From Roseicyclus salinarum (GTDB lineage Bacteria > Pseudomonadota > Alphaproteobacteria > Rhodobacterales > Rhodobacteraceae), in contig NZ_JARRSA010000002.1 in NCBI RefSeq assembly GCF_029624655.1, forward strand, positions 1 to 64,000: 64,000 nucleotides of DNA, written 5' to 3'. The notes beneath the pieces are model-generated. The model was not told the origin of the DNA. It worked only from the letters and a program-made list of their open reading frames with translations, and ran no database searches. Numbering within the stretch: position 1 is the stretch's first letter; every line of letters starts with the position of its first letter. The translations under genes were made by a program, and so were the position numbers. Of the stretch, positions 1 through 8,416 are shown in pieces.

Positions 1-1251
1 CGACGCGGAGGGCGATGCGCCCTGCGCGGGGCGGGCGCCGCCGTTGCCGCCGCCCGGACCCGGCGGCGGCGCGGGGCGCGGCGGGGCGTCCGACAGTTTC
101 TGCACCAGATCGCCCGGCGTCGGCAGGTCGGCCACATGGGTCAGGCGGATCACCGCCATTTCGGCGGCCATCATCGCGTTCGGCGCGAGGCGGACCTCTT
201 CCAGCGCCTTCAGCAGCATCTGCCACATCCGCGTGAGGGCCCGCATCGGCAGGCGCGCGGCGAGATCCTGTCCCCGGCTCCGTTCGGCGCCCGAGATGGT
301 GGGATCCTCGGCCGCTTCGGGCGTGATCTTCACCACCGAAAGCCAGTGCGTGATCTCGGCAAGGTCGCGCAGGACGGCCACCGGGTCGGCGCCGTCGGCG
401 TATTGCCCGCCAAGCTCGGACAGCGCGGCGCCGGTATCGCCGGCCATGATCGCCTCGAACAGGTCGAGGACGCGGCCCCTGTCCGCGAGGCCCAGCATCG
501 CGCGCACCTGATCGGCGCCGGTTTCGCCCGCGCCGTGGGCGATGGCCTGGTCGAGAAGGCTCATCGCGTCGCGGACCGACCCCTCGGCGGCGCGGGTGAC
601 GAGCGCCAGCGCCTCGTCCGAGATGCGCGCGCCTTCCTTCTCGGCGACGCCCTTGAGGTGCGCGATCATCACCTCGGGCTCGATGCGGCGCAGGTCGAAG
701 CGCTGGCAGCGGCTGAGGACGGTCACCGGCACCTTGCGGATCTCGGTGGTGGCGAACAGGAACTTCACATGCGCCGGCGGTTCCTCGAGCGTCTTGAGAA
801 GCGCGTTGAACGCGCTCGTCGAGAGCATGTGGACCTCGTCGATGATGAAGATCTTGTAGCGCGCCTGCGCCGCGCGGTAGCTCACCGTCTCGATGATGGC
901 GTCGCGGATGTTCTGCACGCCCGTGTGGCTGGCCGCGTCCATCTCCAACACGTCGACATGGCGGCCTTCGGCGATGGCGACGCAGTTCTGGCAGACGCCG
1001 CAGGGGTCGGTCGTGGGGCCGCCCGCGCCGTCGGGCCCGATGCAGTTCAGGCCCTTGGCGACGATCCTGGCCGTGGTCGTCTTGCCGGTGCCTCGGATGC
1101 CTGTCAGCATGAACGCCTGCGCGATGCGGTCGGCCTCGAACGCGTTCTTCAGGGTGCGCACCATCGCGTCCTGACCGATCAGGTCGGCGAAGGTCTGCGG
1201 ACGGTATTTGCGCGCCAGAACCTGGTAGGCAGCCTGGGGTGTTTCGCTCAT
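1..1251 (-). CDS. dnaX: DNA polymerase III gamma/tau subunit, C-terminal part cut by the window edge
   Basis: Clamp-loader ATPase of the replicative polymerase. About 417 N-terminal residues are visible; the gene runs off the left edge. The ATG at 1251 opens MSETPQAAYQVLARKYRPQTF, the usual DnaX start. Walker A GIRGTGKT is at residues 51-58, the zinc-binding cysteines are at C70, C84, C87 and C90, and the DEVH Walker B box is near 138-141, followed by the SRC sensor region. A proline- and glycine-rich linker begins just before the edge, as expected before the tau-specific C-terminus. Any frameshift site for making gamma would lie outside the window. The SRP RNA gene lies about 0.9 kb upstream on the same strand. 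Identification is secure. Confidence 0.97.
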   Translation of the reverse strand, partial: MSETPQAAYQVLARKYRPQTFADLIGQDAMVRTLKNAFEADRIAQAFMLTGIRGTGKTTTARIVAKGLNCIGPDGAGGPTTDPCGVCQNCVAIAEGRHVDVLEMDAASHTGVQNIRDAIIETVSYRAAQARYKIFIIDEVHMLSTSAFNALLKTLEEPPAHVKFLFATTEIRKVPVTVLSRCQRFDLRRIEPEVMIAHLKGVAEKEGARISDEALALVTRAAEGSVRDAMSLLDQAIAHGAGETGADQVRAMLGLADRGRVLDLFEAIMAGDTGAALSELGGQYADGADPVAVLRDLAEITHWLSVVKITPEAAEDPTISGAERSRGQDLAARLPMRALTRMWQMLLKALEEVRLAPNAMMAAEMAVIRLTHVADLPTPGDLVQKLSDAPPRPAPPPGPGGGNGGARPAQGASPSAS

Positions 1252-1332
1252 CTGCGCGGCCTCTCGGGGGCGATGCGGTCGGGGTGACCGCCCAAGGTTA
1301 TGCACTCCCCGGCCCGAGGTCCATGGCCCCCG

Positions 1333-1695
1333 TCAGAGAAGCCAGAGGATCGCGCCCGTCAGGGCCGACGCGAGGCTGAGCGCCAGGGCCGTCAGGGTCA
1401 TCGACCGCGACGAACGCAGCCGGGCGTCGTGGTTGTGAAGCCTGCGCAGGGTCGCGCGCGCCTGCAACTGGGCGCTGAGGAAGATGGCGATGGCGATAAC
1501 GACGAAGATCGTGGCCACCGCCTTCGGCACCCATGTCGGCTCGAACGCGCGGAACAGCGCCCTGAGCCCGAGCGCGATGGCGACGGCGGCCATGCCGGTC
1601 CGCATCCATCCCGCGAAGGTCCGCTCGTTGGCGAGCATCGTGCGATCCTCGGCCCAGCTCGTGCGGGTCTCGGCAAGCTCCTGTTTGTCCGTCAT
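1333..1695 (-). CDS. DUF202 (YidH-like) small membrane protein
   Basis: A 120-residue inner-membrane protein of unknown function. The start MTDKQELAETRTSWAEDRT (ATG at 1695) is preferred because the longer upstream frame has no family resemblance. The N-terminal segment 'EDRTMLANERTFAGWMRTGMA' in its reading order is the hallmark of DUF202 proteins. Three hydrophobic segments follow, at roughly residues 30-45, 57-75 and 98-118, with basic residues between the last two. It lies 81 bp upstream of dnaX on the same strand, so co-transcription is possible. The family is clear but the function is not known. Confidence 0.85.
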   Translation of the reverse strand: MTDKQELAETRTSWAEDRTMLANERTFAGWMRTGMAAVAIALGLRALFRAFEPTWVPKAVATIFVVIAIAIFLSAQLQARATLRRLHNHDARLRSSRSMTLTALALSLASALTGAILWLL

Positions 1696-1765
1696 GCGTG
1701 AAAGGCTAGAATCTGACGCGACGTCTGTCCAATACCGGAGGACGGAGGCAGACCGGAGGAGCCCG

Positions 1766-2107
1766 ATGCCAGAACATGTCCCGCCAAGGGCGCTTGTCGC
1801 GCTGATGGCGCTGTTTCTCGGGGGGATGGCGGCCTGTGCGCTGGTCTTCTGGTTCGCGGCGCTGGTCTGGCCCGACGGGATCGCGGGCCTTATGGCGTAT
1901 CTGGGACCCGGCCCCGTCAGCCTGTTCGGCGCGCTCCACGTTCTGGCGGCGGTCACGGGGATCTTGCTGTGGCAATGGCGGCGGACCAGCCTGAGGCCGG
2001 TCGCGCGCGTCGCGCTCGAGGCTGCGACGCTCTATTTCGGGCTTGCCGTCGTTCTCGGGCTCATCTCGGCCTACATGGCCGCGAGCCTTCTGGATCGGCT
2101 GATCTGA
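1766..2107 (+). CDS. Small three-helix membrane protein of unknown function
   Basis: A 113-residue protein starting at the ATG at 1766, a few bases after a strong GGAGGA ribosome site. It is almost wholly hydrophobic, with three likely transmembrane helices at residues 9-35, 45-68 and 80-108 and a short basic loop (WRRTSLRP) between the second and third. There are no catalytic or metal-binding motifs. It is transcribed away from the DUF202 gene, with only 70 bp between the two starts, so they share a divergent promoter region. A perfect 12-bp hairpin follows 46 bp after the stop. I do not recognise the family with certainty; similar short proteins occur in Rhodobacterales genomes. Confidence 0.72.
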   Translation: MPEHVPPRALVALMALFLGGMAACALVFWFAALVWPDGIAGLMAYLGPGPVSLFGALHVLAAVTGILLWQWRRTSLRPVARVALEAATLYFGLAVVLGLISAYMAASLLDRLI

Positions 2108-2153
2108 GCGGAGATGCGCGCCTGTCGGTGGCAGGCGAGGCCCCGGAACGCGA

Positions 2154-2182
2154 AATGCGCCGTGCATGGCGCACGGCGCATT
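2154..2182. terminator. 12-bp perfect hairpin between SRP RNA and small membrane protein gene
   Basis: AATGCGCCGTGC (2154-2165) and GCACGGCGCATT (2171-2182) are exact reverse complements around a 5-base loop. The hairpin begins five bases past the 3' end of the minus-strand SRP RNA and 46 bp past the plus-strand stop at 2107. The A and T bases at the stem ends leave a short T stretch in either direction, so it could terminate both transcripts. Confidence 0.65.
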
Positions 2183-2186
2183 CGGG

Positions 2187-2284
2187 GTGAGAGGCTGGAC
2201 AACGACCCAAGCGGGGCTCGTTACGGCTGCTTCCTTCCGGACCTGACCGGGTTGGCGAGGCGCCTGCCCGCGCCAACCTCTCAC
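2187..2284 (-). ncRNA. ffs: Signal recognition particle RNA (4.5S type)
   Basis: Read on the minus strand, the gene contains the universally conserved SRP domain IV core GGTCAGGTCCGGAAGGAAGC, including the GGAAGGAAGCAGCC loop side that binds Ffh. The RNA ends pair as GTGAGAGG (2277-2284 side) with CCTCTCAC (2187-2194 side), giving the long hairpin of the small bacterial SRP RNA, about 98 nt. It directs Ffh-dependent co-translational targeting of membrane proteins. Exact ends are inferred from the terminal helix. A hairpin terminator follows. Confidence 0.95.
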
Positions 2285-2354
2285 GTCATGAGATAGGAAA
2301 TAGCGCCTTCCGCCGCAACCCCTGCCCGGCCTTCCGCGCGCATCGTCTTGCGCC

Positions 2355-3122
2355 TCAGGACGGCGCCCGTTCCGCCCAGCCCGCGAATATGCGCTCGAGG
2401 AACACCACGACGTAGAACAGGAGGATCCCGAGGGCCGCCAGCGCGAAGAGCACGGCGAACATCAGCGGGTAATCCGCGCTGATACGTCCCGAATCGAACA
2501 GCGCGCCAAGGCCGCGCCCATGCGGCGACACGATCTCCATCAGGTTGGTGCCGATGAAGGCAAGCGTCACCGCGACCTTCAGCGCCCCGAAGAATTCCGG
2601 CAGGGTCTTGGGCAGCGCGATCTTCCAGAAGATCGTGAAGTTCGACGCACCCAGCGAGCGCAGGATGTCGCGGTATTCCGGCTCGAGCGTGGACAGGCCG
2701 ATCGAGACCGACACCGCGATCGGAAAGAACGAGATCATGAAGGCGATGAGCACGGTGTTGAAATCGTGCTGGCCCACGAACATCAGCGCGACGATGGGGA
2801 CGACGGTCGCCTTCGGGATCGCGTTGAACCCCACGAGGATCGGGTAGAGCCCCTCGCGGGCGAAGCGCGAGAAACCCATGACCATGCCGATGAGGGTGCC
2901 GAACACCACGGCGAGGGCCAGACCCACCACCGTCCGCCACAGCGTCTCCCACGAGGCGACGAGGAAAAGCTCGCGGAACTGGACGAAGCGCGGCATCAGG
3001 TCGGAGGGACTTGCCATGCGGTAGTCGGGCAGCTGGTTGTACCAGACCGCCCATTCCCAGAACGCGATGATGCCGACGATGAACATCGTCGGCGCGAGGA
3101 ACTTGCGCAGCCCGTCGTTCAT
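2355..3122 (-). CDS. ABC transporter permease (SsuC/TauC-type)
   Basis: A 255-residue inner-membrane subunit of an importer. It has about six hydrophobic helices and the cytoplasmic EAA-like loop LRSLGASNFTIFWKIALP that docks on the ATPase, so it belongs to the BPD_transp_1 permeases used for sulfonates, taurine, pyrimidine precursors and related small organics. The ATG overlaps the stop of the ATPase gene by four bases (ATGA), so the two are translationally coupled. It is the last of three genes read leftward. The substrate cannot be told from the sequence. Confidence 0.9.
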   Translation of the reverse strand: MNDGLRKFLAPTMFIVGIIAFWEWAVWYNQLPDYRMASPSDLMPRFVQFRELFLVASWETLWRTVVGLALAVVFGTLIGMVMGFSRFAREGLYPILVGFNAIPKATVVPIVALMFVGQHDFNTVLIAFMISFFPIAVSVSIGLSTLEPEYRDILRSLGASNFTIFWKIALPKTLPEFFGALKVAVTLAFIGTNLMEIVSPHGRGLGALFDSGRISADYPLMFAVLFALAALGILLFYVVVFLERIFAGWAERAPS

Positions 3123-3988
3123 TGCATCGCTCCTGGAACCGGCTGGCGCGACGCGCGCGGGGCGGCGGCGTCTTCGGGTTTGGGTTCGGGCGCGTCGGCC
3201 TCGGTCGCGCGGCCCTGAGCGACCTGGATCTGGTGACGCAGGATCGCCAGCATCTCGACCGATTTCGGCGTGTAGAGGTCGTCGAGCCTGCGCTTCGCGG
3301 GCATGTCCACGTCGAGGACGTATTGCGCCCGTGCGGGCCGGCCCGACAGCACCACGACCTGGTCGGCCAGGAACACGCTTTCGCGCAGGTCATGGGTGAT
3401 CAGGAGGCAGGTGAACGGCTCTTCCTCGCGCAGGTCGTGCATGGTGCACCACAGGTCCTCGCGGGTGAAGGCGTCGAGCGCCCCGAAGGGCTCGTCCAGG
3501 ATCAGGACGTCGGGCCTGTGGATGATCGAGCGGCACAGGCTCGCGCGTTGCCGCATTCCCCCCGACAGCTCGGAGGGGCGCTTGTCCTCGAACCCCTTGA
3601 GGCCCACGAGTTCCAGCAGGTGCCGCGCCCGCTCCTCGGCCTGCGCGCGCGACATGGGGCTTTTCACGATCTCCATGGGCAGAAGCACGTTCTGCAGGAT
3701 CGTGCGCCATTCGAGGAGCACGGGGTTCTGGAAGGCCATGCCTACCGTCGGCCTCGGCGAGGTGACGAGCTTCGAGTGCAGCCAGACCTGCCCCTCGGAC
3801 GGTTTCATCAGGCCCGAGACCAGCCGCGTCAGCGTGGATTTGCCGCATCCCGAGGGGCCGACGACGGCGCAGAAGGTGTTCTGGGGGACCTTCAGCGACA
3901 GGTTGTCGAGCACCGGCAGGGGGCCGGCCTTGGTGCGGTAGGAATGCGACACCTCGCGCAGCTCGATCATGTGGGGAGAGGCGGCCAT
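3119..3988 (-). CDS. ABC transporter ATP-binding protein (SsuB/TauB-type)
   Basis: The ATPase of the same importer, 289 residues from the ATG at 3988. That start is preferred over an upstream ATG at 4003 because AAGGA sits just before it. Walker A is GPSGCGKST, the signature is LSGGMRQR, Walker B is DVLILDEPFGALD, and the switch histidine is in LLITHDL. These match the NrtD/SsuB branch. The C-terminal tail after about residue 245 is rich in alanine, proline and charged residues and is longer than usual. It follows the binding-protein gene after a strong hairpin and overlaps the permease gene by four bases. Confidence 0.92.
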   Translation of the reverse strand: MAASPHMIELREVSHSYRTKAGPLPVLDNLSLKVPQNTFCAVVGPSGCGKSTLTRLVSGLMKPSEGQVWLHSKLVTSPRPTVGMAFQNPVLLEWRTILQNVLLPMEIVKSPMSRAQAEERARHLLELVGLKGFEDKRPSELSGGMRQRASLCRSIIHRPDVLILDEPFGALDAFTREDLWCTMHDLREEEPFTCLLITHDLRESVFLADQVVVLSGRPARAQYVLDVDMPAKRRLDDLYTPKSVEMLAILRHQIQVAQGRATEADAPEPKPEDAAAPRASRQPVPGAMQ

Positions 3989-4008
3989 CGTCGTCCTTTG
4001 CATGAAAG

Positions 4009-4040
4009 CGCCCGGGGCCGGCCTGCGACGGCCCCGGGCG
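4009..4040 (-). other. Strong intercistronic stem-loop between binding-protein and ATPase genes
   Basis: CGCCCGGGGCCG (4009-4020) and CGGCCCCGGGCG (4029-4040) form a perfect 12-bp all-G+C stem with an 8-base loop. It has no T run, so it is more likely an mRNA 3'-end stabiliser or partial attenuator than a full terminator. Stems placed just after a periplasmic binding-protein gene often raise its expression relative to the permease and ATPase; that role is inferred here. Confidence 0.6.
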
Positions 4041-4062
4041 ACAGCGTTCCTTCAGCGCGGTG

Positions 4063-5091
4063 TCACTCCGGCGCGATCATCAGCACTTCTGCCTCGGGAA
4101 GGTAGGCGTCGGTGAAGTAGAGCGACATGTCCGGCTCGTTCTGGAAGTCGTAGGTCAGGCTCAGCTGCTCCAGCGCCGTCGCCATCCGCGCCGGGTCGAT
4201 GTTGCCCATGCCGTTCTCGACGACGTAGTCGGTCAGGACGTTGCCGTCGATCGCAAGCTGCAGGCGCTCCGCCTCGAGGGCGAGATCGCCGGCCGGGTTG
4301 CGCTCGAGCACGGCGGCGGAACCTGCCTCGGGGTCCGCGATCGCGTCGGACCAGCCCCGCGCGATGGCCCGCAGCGCGCCGGTGACGGCCTCGGGGTTCG
4401 CCTCGGCGAACTCGGTGTTGGCGATCACCGCGTTGCCGTAAAGCGCGACGCCGTGATCCGCGAAGAGGATGGTCGTGATGTCCTCCTCGGGGACGCCGAG
4501 CCGCGCCAGCGACAGGTAGGACGAGAAGTTGAAGCCGGTGACGGCATCGACGTTGCCCTCGGCCAGCATCGGCTCGCGGGTCGGGAAGCCGACTTCTTCC
4601 ACGGTGATCGTGGAGACGTCGATATCGTTCACGGCGGCGAGGATCGGGAACTGCGCCCATGCGCCGTCGGGCGGCGGCGCGCCAAGGACCGACCCCTCGA
4701 GGTCCTCGATCCCGGAAATGCCCTGGCTGACACGGCCGACGATGGCGAAGGGCGGGTTGTCGTAGACCATCATGACGGCAGTCACGGGGGCGCCGGGGTT
4801 CTGGTCGAGGAAGCGGATCAGGCTGTTGATGTCGGCGAAGCCCATCGGGAACGCGCCCGAGGCGACCTTCGGAATGGCGTCGAGCGATCCCTGCCCGGCG
4901 GTCACTTCCACCTCGAGCCCTTCCTCCGCGAAATAGCCATTGTCGATGGCCAGGAAATACGGCGCGGCGGGGCCTTCGAAGCGCCAGTCGAGCGCGAACT
5001 GGATCTCGGTGTCCTGCGCCAGCGCGGGCGTCGCGGCGGCAAGCGCGGCGATCATCGCGGCGGCCGGGGGGGTCAACAGACGGTTCGGCAA
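4063..5091 (-). CDS. Periplasmic substrate-binding protein, NMT1/THI5-like
   Basis: A 342-residue binding protein that opens the importer operon. It has a Sec signal peptide, with a likely cut after TPALA near residue 25. The mature start, with YFLAIDNGYFAEEGLEVEV, is the NMT1/THI5/SsuA pattern found in receptors for pyrimidine precursors, sulfonates, nitrate or riboflavin. The order binding protein, ATPase, permease and the 12-bp stem after this gene support one operon. An AGGAGG ribosome site precedes the ATG. The residues seen do not settle the ligand, so no symbol is given. Confidence 0.88.
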   Translation of the reverse strand: MPNRLLTPPAAAMIAALAAATPALAQDTEIQFALDWRFEGPAAPYFLAIDNGYFAEEGLEVEVTAGQGSLDAIPKVASGAFPMGFADINSLIRFLDQNPGAPVTAVMMVYDNPPFAIVGRVSQGISGIEDLEGSVLGAPPPDGAWAQFPILAAVNDIDVSTITVEEVGFPTREPMLAEGNVDAVTGFNFSSYLSLARLGVPEEDITTILFADHGVALYGNAVIANTEFAEANPEAVTGALRAIARGWSDAIADPEAGSAAVLERNPAGDLALEAERLQLAIDGNVLTDYVVENGMGNIDPARMATALEQLSLTYDFQNEPDMSLYFTDAYLPEAEVLMIAPE

Positions 5092-5262
5092 GGTGTCCTC
5101 CTTGGATATGAACCGGCAGGCGGGGCCGGCCGGCGAATCTGAATGGCAGGGTCCCTCGGGCCCGGCACCGCACCCGACTCAGACCTCGCGGACCCTGGGC
5201 GTCAATGGCCGGTGTCCGGGTCGCGCGGCTTGCCCCTCAGATTGCCCGCATCGCAGGCAACA

Positions 5263-5279
5263 TGCAAAAATTTTGTGCA
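5263..5279. promoter_or_regulatory. Palindromic operator candidate upstream of the ABC importer
   Basis: TGCAAAAATTTTGTGCA is a near-perfect palindrome with TGCA arms and an A/T core. It stands out in G+C-rich DNA about 170 bp before the binding-protein start and about 27 bp past the end of the cpdB-like gene. The shape suits a GntR- or LacI-family repressor site; no regulator gene is adjacent. Confidence 0.4.
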
Positions 5280-5305
5280 GGTGGAGAGGGCGAGCGCTCG
5301 GTCCC

Positions 5306-7243
5306 TCAGCCGTTCAGCGTGAAGTGCACGACGCCGTTGTCGACATCGCCGCGCCGGGCAAGCCCAAGCTCCTCCGCCCGGTCCAGGTGGCGCAGCGCGC
5401 CCGCGCCGGTGGCGAACACGACCTCGGCCCCGCCGAGACCGCACAGCCGGAACGTCTGACCGGGGATGGTGCTCAACGGCTCGTCTGCCGCCGCGATGAA
5501 GCGGGCGACGTGATCGCGGACCGGATCCGCACCGATCAGGACCGTCTCCGACGTGAAGCAGGTTCGGAAATGACCGCCGCCGCTGGCGCGGTAGGAGTTC
5601 GTGACGACCAGCACCTCGGCGTCGGGATCGAGCGGCGTGCCGTCGGCGAAACGCATGTTGCGGATGCGCCCGTCGGTCTCGAACAGCCGGTCGCCGATGG
5701 CGTTCGTGCGGGCCGGACGGCTGATGTCGATGTCGTAGAGAAGCCCGTCGATCCGATCGAAATTGTAGGGCGCGAAGGCGTCGTCGATCAGGGCCTGCGG
5801 TCCCGCCGCATCGGGATCGATCCGCCGGAAGATCGAGGCGGACCGTTCCAGCCAGCACCTCAGGTCGCTCCCGCGCGCCCTGAGGATCGCCAGCAGGTTG
5901 GGGAAGCAGTAGAGGTCGTGCGCATGGCGCAGCCGCAGGGGACCCACGGCGATGTCGGTATATTGCTCGGGACCGGCGCGGCCGCCCGCGCGGAAGGGCG
6001 CGACGGCCGAAAGCATCCTCAGCCCCTGAAGCTCGGGGTGGTCGGCGATGGCCTCGCGGCCGGCCATGTGCTGGGCATCGGCGACCAGCTGGGTCGCGGC
6101 GCAAGGCGCGACGAAGCTGAAGTAGGTGTTGAGCGGGATCGCCGTTTCCCCGAGCTCGCGGCTGGTGAAGCGCCGGGTCGCGCGGTGCTGACCGGCCAGT
6201 TGCTGCCGCAGCTGCGGATGCGCGCGCATCACGCTGCGAAGGGCGGTCGAGGCTTCGAAGCCGCCACCGCGCACGGGTATGTTCTGCGTGCGCGCCTTCA
6301 CGACCGACCATGTGCGGCGTGAGCCGTCACCGTCCGGGGCGATGCGTCCGTCGAGCGCGAGGTCCATGCAGCCCAGATGCGACCCCCAGTTTCCGGGCTG
6401 AACCATCGGCGTCTCGCCCGGCGGCACGTCGCGCGGCGAGGCGGCGGGATGGACTTCGTGCGTATGACCGGCCACGACGGCATCCACACCGGGCAGCGCC
6501 GCGATCGCATCCGCGGTGTTCTCGGCGCCGTCGTCCGGCCGCGGGGGGGTGTCGGGGTCGCCCCGCCCGGTATGGGCCAGCACGACGACGATATCGGCCC
6601 CGTCCGCGCGAAGCGCCGAGACCTCGCGTGCGACCGCCGCCACGGTGTCCGAGAACACCAGCGTCCCTCCGATGACCGCGCGGTTCCACATCGCGGTCTG
6701 CGGCGGAACGATGCCGGTGATGCCGATGTGCATCTCGACGTCCCGCCCGGCGTGGTCGCGCAGCGTCCGGGTCAGGATCACGCGGCCCGGCCTGAACGCG
6801 CCTCCGTCCTCGGCCGTATGGACGTTCGCGGCCACGACCGGAAAGCGCGCCTGCGACAGGATCGTGCCGAGGACCTTTGGGCCATAGTCGAATTCGTGGT
6901 TGCCCAGCGTCGCCACGTCGTAGCCGAGCGCGTTCATCGCCGCGATCATGGGATGCGGCGCGCCGTGCGGCAGCAGTTCCTCCACCGCGACGTCGCCAAG
7001 CGGCGATCCCTGCAGCGTGTCGCCGTTGTCCACCAGAATGCAGTTCCGCGATCCCGCCCGCGCCGCGTCGATCAGGCCCGCGATCCGCACCAGCCCGACG
7101 CTGTCGTCGCGGGTGTCGGTATAGTAGTTGTAGGGCATCAGGTAGGCATGGAGATCGGTGGTCGCGAGGATGCGGACGACCACGCGCGACGCACCCGCAG
7201 GCGGGTCTTCGATCTGTTGCGCGAATTCTTCGCTGCGGGACAT
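5306..7243 (-). CDS. 2',3'-cyclic-nucleotide 2'-phosphodiesterase / 3'-nucleotidase (CpdB-like), no signal peptide
   Basis: A 645-residue metallophosphoesterase of the 5'-nucleotidase superfamily. The N-terminal catalytic half shows DLH (about residues 30-32), DNGDTLQG, GNHEFDYG, AHTG and GHTHEVHP, which carry the two-metal ligands. The C-terminal half has the 5'-nucleotidase substrate domain, with NSYRASGGGHF and the CpdB-like YNFDRIDGLLYDI segment. Typical CpdB is periplasmic, but this protein begins MSRSEEFAQQIEDPPAG with no hydrophobic leader, and no better upstream start is apparent. It may therefore be cytoplasmic or use another export route. It would convert 2',3'-cyclic nucleotides to nucleosides. 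It stands alone, divergent from nudC. Confidence 0.9.
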   Translation of the reverse strand: MSRSEEFAQQIEDPPAGASRVVVRILATTDLHAYLMPYNYYTDTRDDSVGLVRIAGLIDAARAGSRNCILVDNGDTLQGSPLGDVAVEELLPHGAPHPMIAAMNALGYDVATLGNHEFDYGPKVLGTILSQARFPVVAANVHTAEDGGAFRPGRVILTRTLRDHAGRDVEMHIGITGIVPPQTAMWNRAVIGGTLVFSDTVAAVAREVSALRADGADIVVVLAHTGRGDPDTPPRPDDGAENTADAIAALPGVDAVVAGHTHEVHPAASPRDVPPGETPMVQPGNWGSHLGCMDLALDGRIAPDGDGSRRTWSVVKARTQNIPVRGGGFEASTALRSVMRAHPQLRQQLAGQHRATRRFTSRELGETAIPLNTYFSFVAPCAATQLVADAQHMAGREAIADHPELQGLRMLSAVAPFRAGGRAGPEQYTDIAVGPLRLRHAHDLYCFPNLLAILRARGSDLRCWLERSASIFRRIDPDAAGPQALIDDAFAPYNFDRIDGLLYDIDISRPARTNAIGDRLFETDGRIRNMRFADGTPLDPDAEVLVVTNSYRASGGGHFRTCFTSETVLIGADPVRDHVARFIAAADEPLSTIPGQTFRLCGLGGAEVVFATGAGALRHLDRAEELGLARRGDVDNGVVHFTLNG

Positions 7244-7262
7244 TCAACCGCCTATAGTTGCA

Positions 7263-7284
7263 GGGAAATTGAACGACATTTCCC
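7263..7284. promoter_or_regulatory. Inverted repeat in the cpdB-nudC divergent region
   Basis: GGGAAAT (7263-7269) and ATTTCCC (7278-7284) form a perfect 7-bp inverted repeat with 8-bp spacing, about 20 bp upstream of the nucleotidase start. The placement suits an operator or a leader hairpin. No partner regulator is known. Confidence 0.35.
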
Positions 7285-7396
7285 GTTCGTCCGATACACT
7301 CAATACGGCACAATGGGGAGAAAGTGAGGCGCCTTGTGGCTTTTGTGGCCTCCGCGCCATACTCATCGCCGGATGCAGTGAATCAGGGATATCGGG

Positions 7397-8416
7397 ATGC
7401 GCGACGCTTGTCAGGTTGTCTTCGGGGCATCGGGTCTGGATCGGGCCGCCCATCTGCGTCGCGACGGCGATCTTCTGGCCGCGTCGCTCGCGCGCGGCGC
7501 GGGCGTCCTGCCTGTCTGGCGCGGCAAGCCGCTGCTTTCGGGCGCCCCCGGCGAGGCGGCGCCGGGGCTTGCGTTCCGCGACATTGCGCACCCCGTGCTG
7601 GCCGAGGCGGCGGAGGCGCCGGTGTTCCTCGGGGTCGCGGCGGACGGTGCGCACCTGTTCGCGGCCGACGTGTCGTCGTGGGTGCCCGACGACGTGGACG
7701 AGGCGCAGGTGGGCGCGTTCCTCGACGCCAGCGTGCAGCGTCACCCGGCCGAGGCGCTGGACGGCGCGGGCTTCGTCGAGCTGCGGTCGGTCATGGCCGC
7801 GCTGTCGCCGCGTGACGCCGAGCTTGCGGCGACCGCGCGCGGACTTCTGCAGTGGCACGCGACGCACCGCTTCTGCGCCCGGTGCGGAGCCGCCACGGCC
7901 CCCTCCGAGGGCGGCTGGCAGCGCCGTTGCGCCGCCTGCGGCGCCGGTCATTTCCCGCGCACCGATCCCGTGGTGATCATGCTGATCACCCACGGCGACA
8001 GCGTGCTCGTGGGCCGCTCGCCCGCGTGGCCCGAGCGCATGTATTCGCTGCTCGCGGGCTTCGTGGAGCCGGGCGAGACCATCGAGGCCGCGGTGCGCCG
8101 CGAGGTGCTGGAGGAGGCGGGCGTCACCGTCGGTCCGGTGCGCTACCTCGCCAGCCAGCCATGGCCGTTTCCCGCCTCTCTCATGCTGGGCTGCCACGGC
8201 GAGGCCGAGACGACCGAAATCACCGTCGATCCCGCGGAACTGCAGGACGCCCGCTGGGTCAGCCGCTCCGAGATGCTGGAGGTGTTCATGGGCCGCCACC
8301 CCGAAATCGCGGGCGCGCGCAAGGGGGCGATCGCGCATTTCCTGATGCAGGCGTGGCTTGCCGACCGGATCGATCACGACGGCGCCCTGCCGCCGGTGGG
8401 GGAGGCGCGGGAATGA
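7397..8416 (+). CDS. nudC: NAD(+) diphosphatase
   Basis: A 339-residue Nudix hydrolase that splits NAD(H) to NMN(H) and AMP and can remove NAD caps from RNA. There is an N-terminal NudC domain, then a zinc ribbon with C160, C163, C178 and C181, then the Nudix box from G221 to G243 (GFVEPGETIEAAVRREVLEE core). The NudC-specific SQPWPFPxS motif is at 253-261. All hallmark residues are present. The stop overlaps the next ATG (ATGA), coupling it to the SRPBCC gene. Confidence 0.95.
   Translation: MRDACQVVFGASGLDRAAHLRRDGDLLAASLARGAGVLPVWRGKPLLSGAPGEAAPGLAFRDIAHPVLAEAAEAPVFLGVAADGAHLFAADVSSWVPDDVDEAQVGAFLDASVQRHPAEALDGAGFVELRSVMAALSPRDAELAATARGLLQWHATHRFCARCGAATAPSEGGWQRRCAACGAGHFPRTDPVVIMLITHGDSVLVGRSPAWPERMYSLLAGFVEPGETIEAAVRREVLEEAGVTVGPVRYLASQPWPFPASLMLGCHGEAETTEITVDPAELQDARWVSRSEMLEVFMGRHPEIAGARKGAIAHFLMQAWLADRIDHDGALPPVGEARE

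Noticed and set aside
5092-5305. Possible TPP or FMN riboswitch before the NMT1-type importer
   Set aside because: The conserved TPP core (CTGAGA with ACCTGATCCGGGTAATGC-like part) and FMN core elements are not present.
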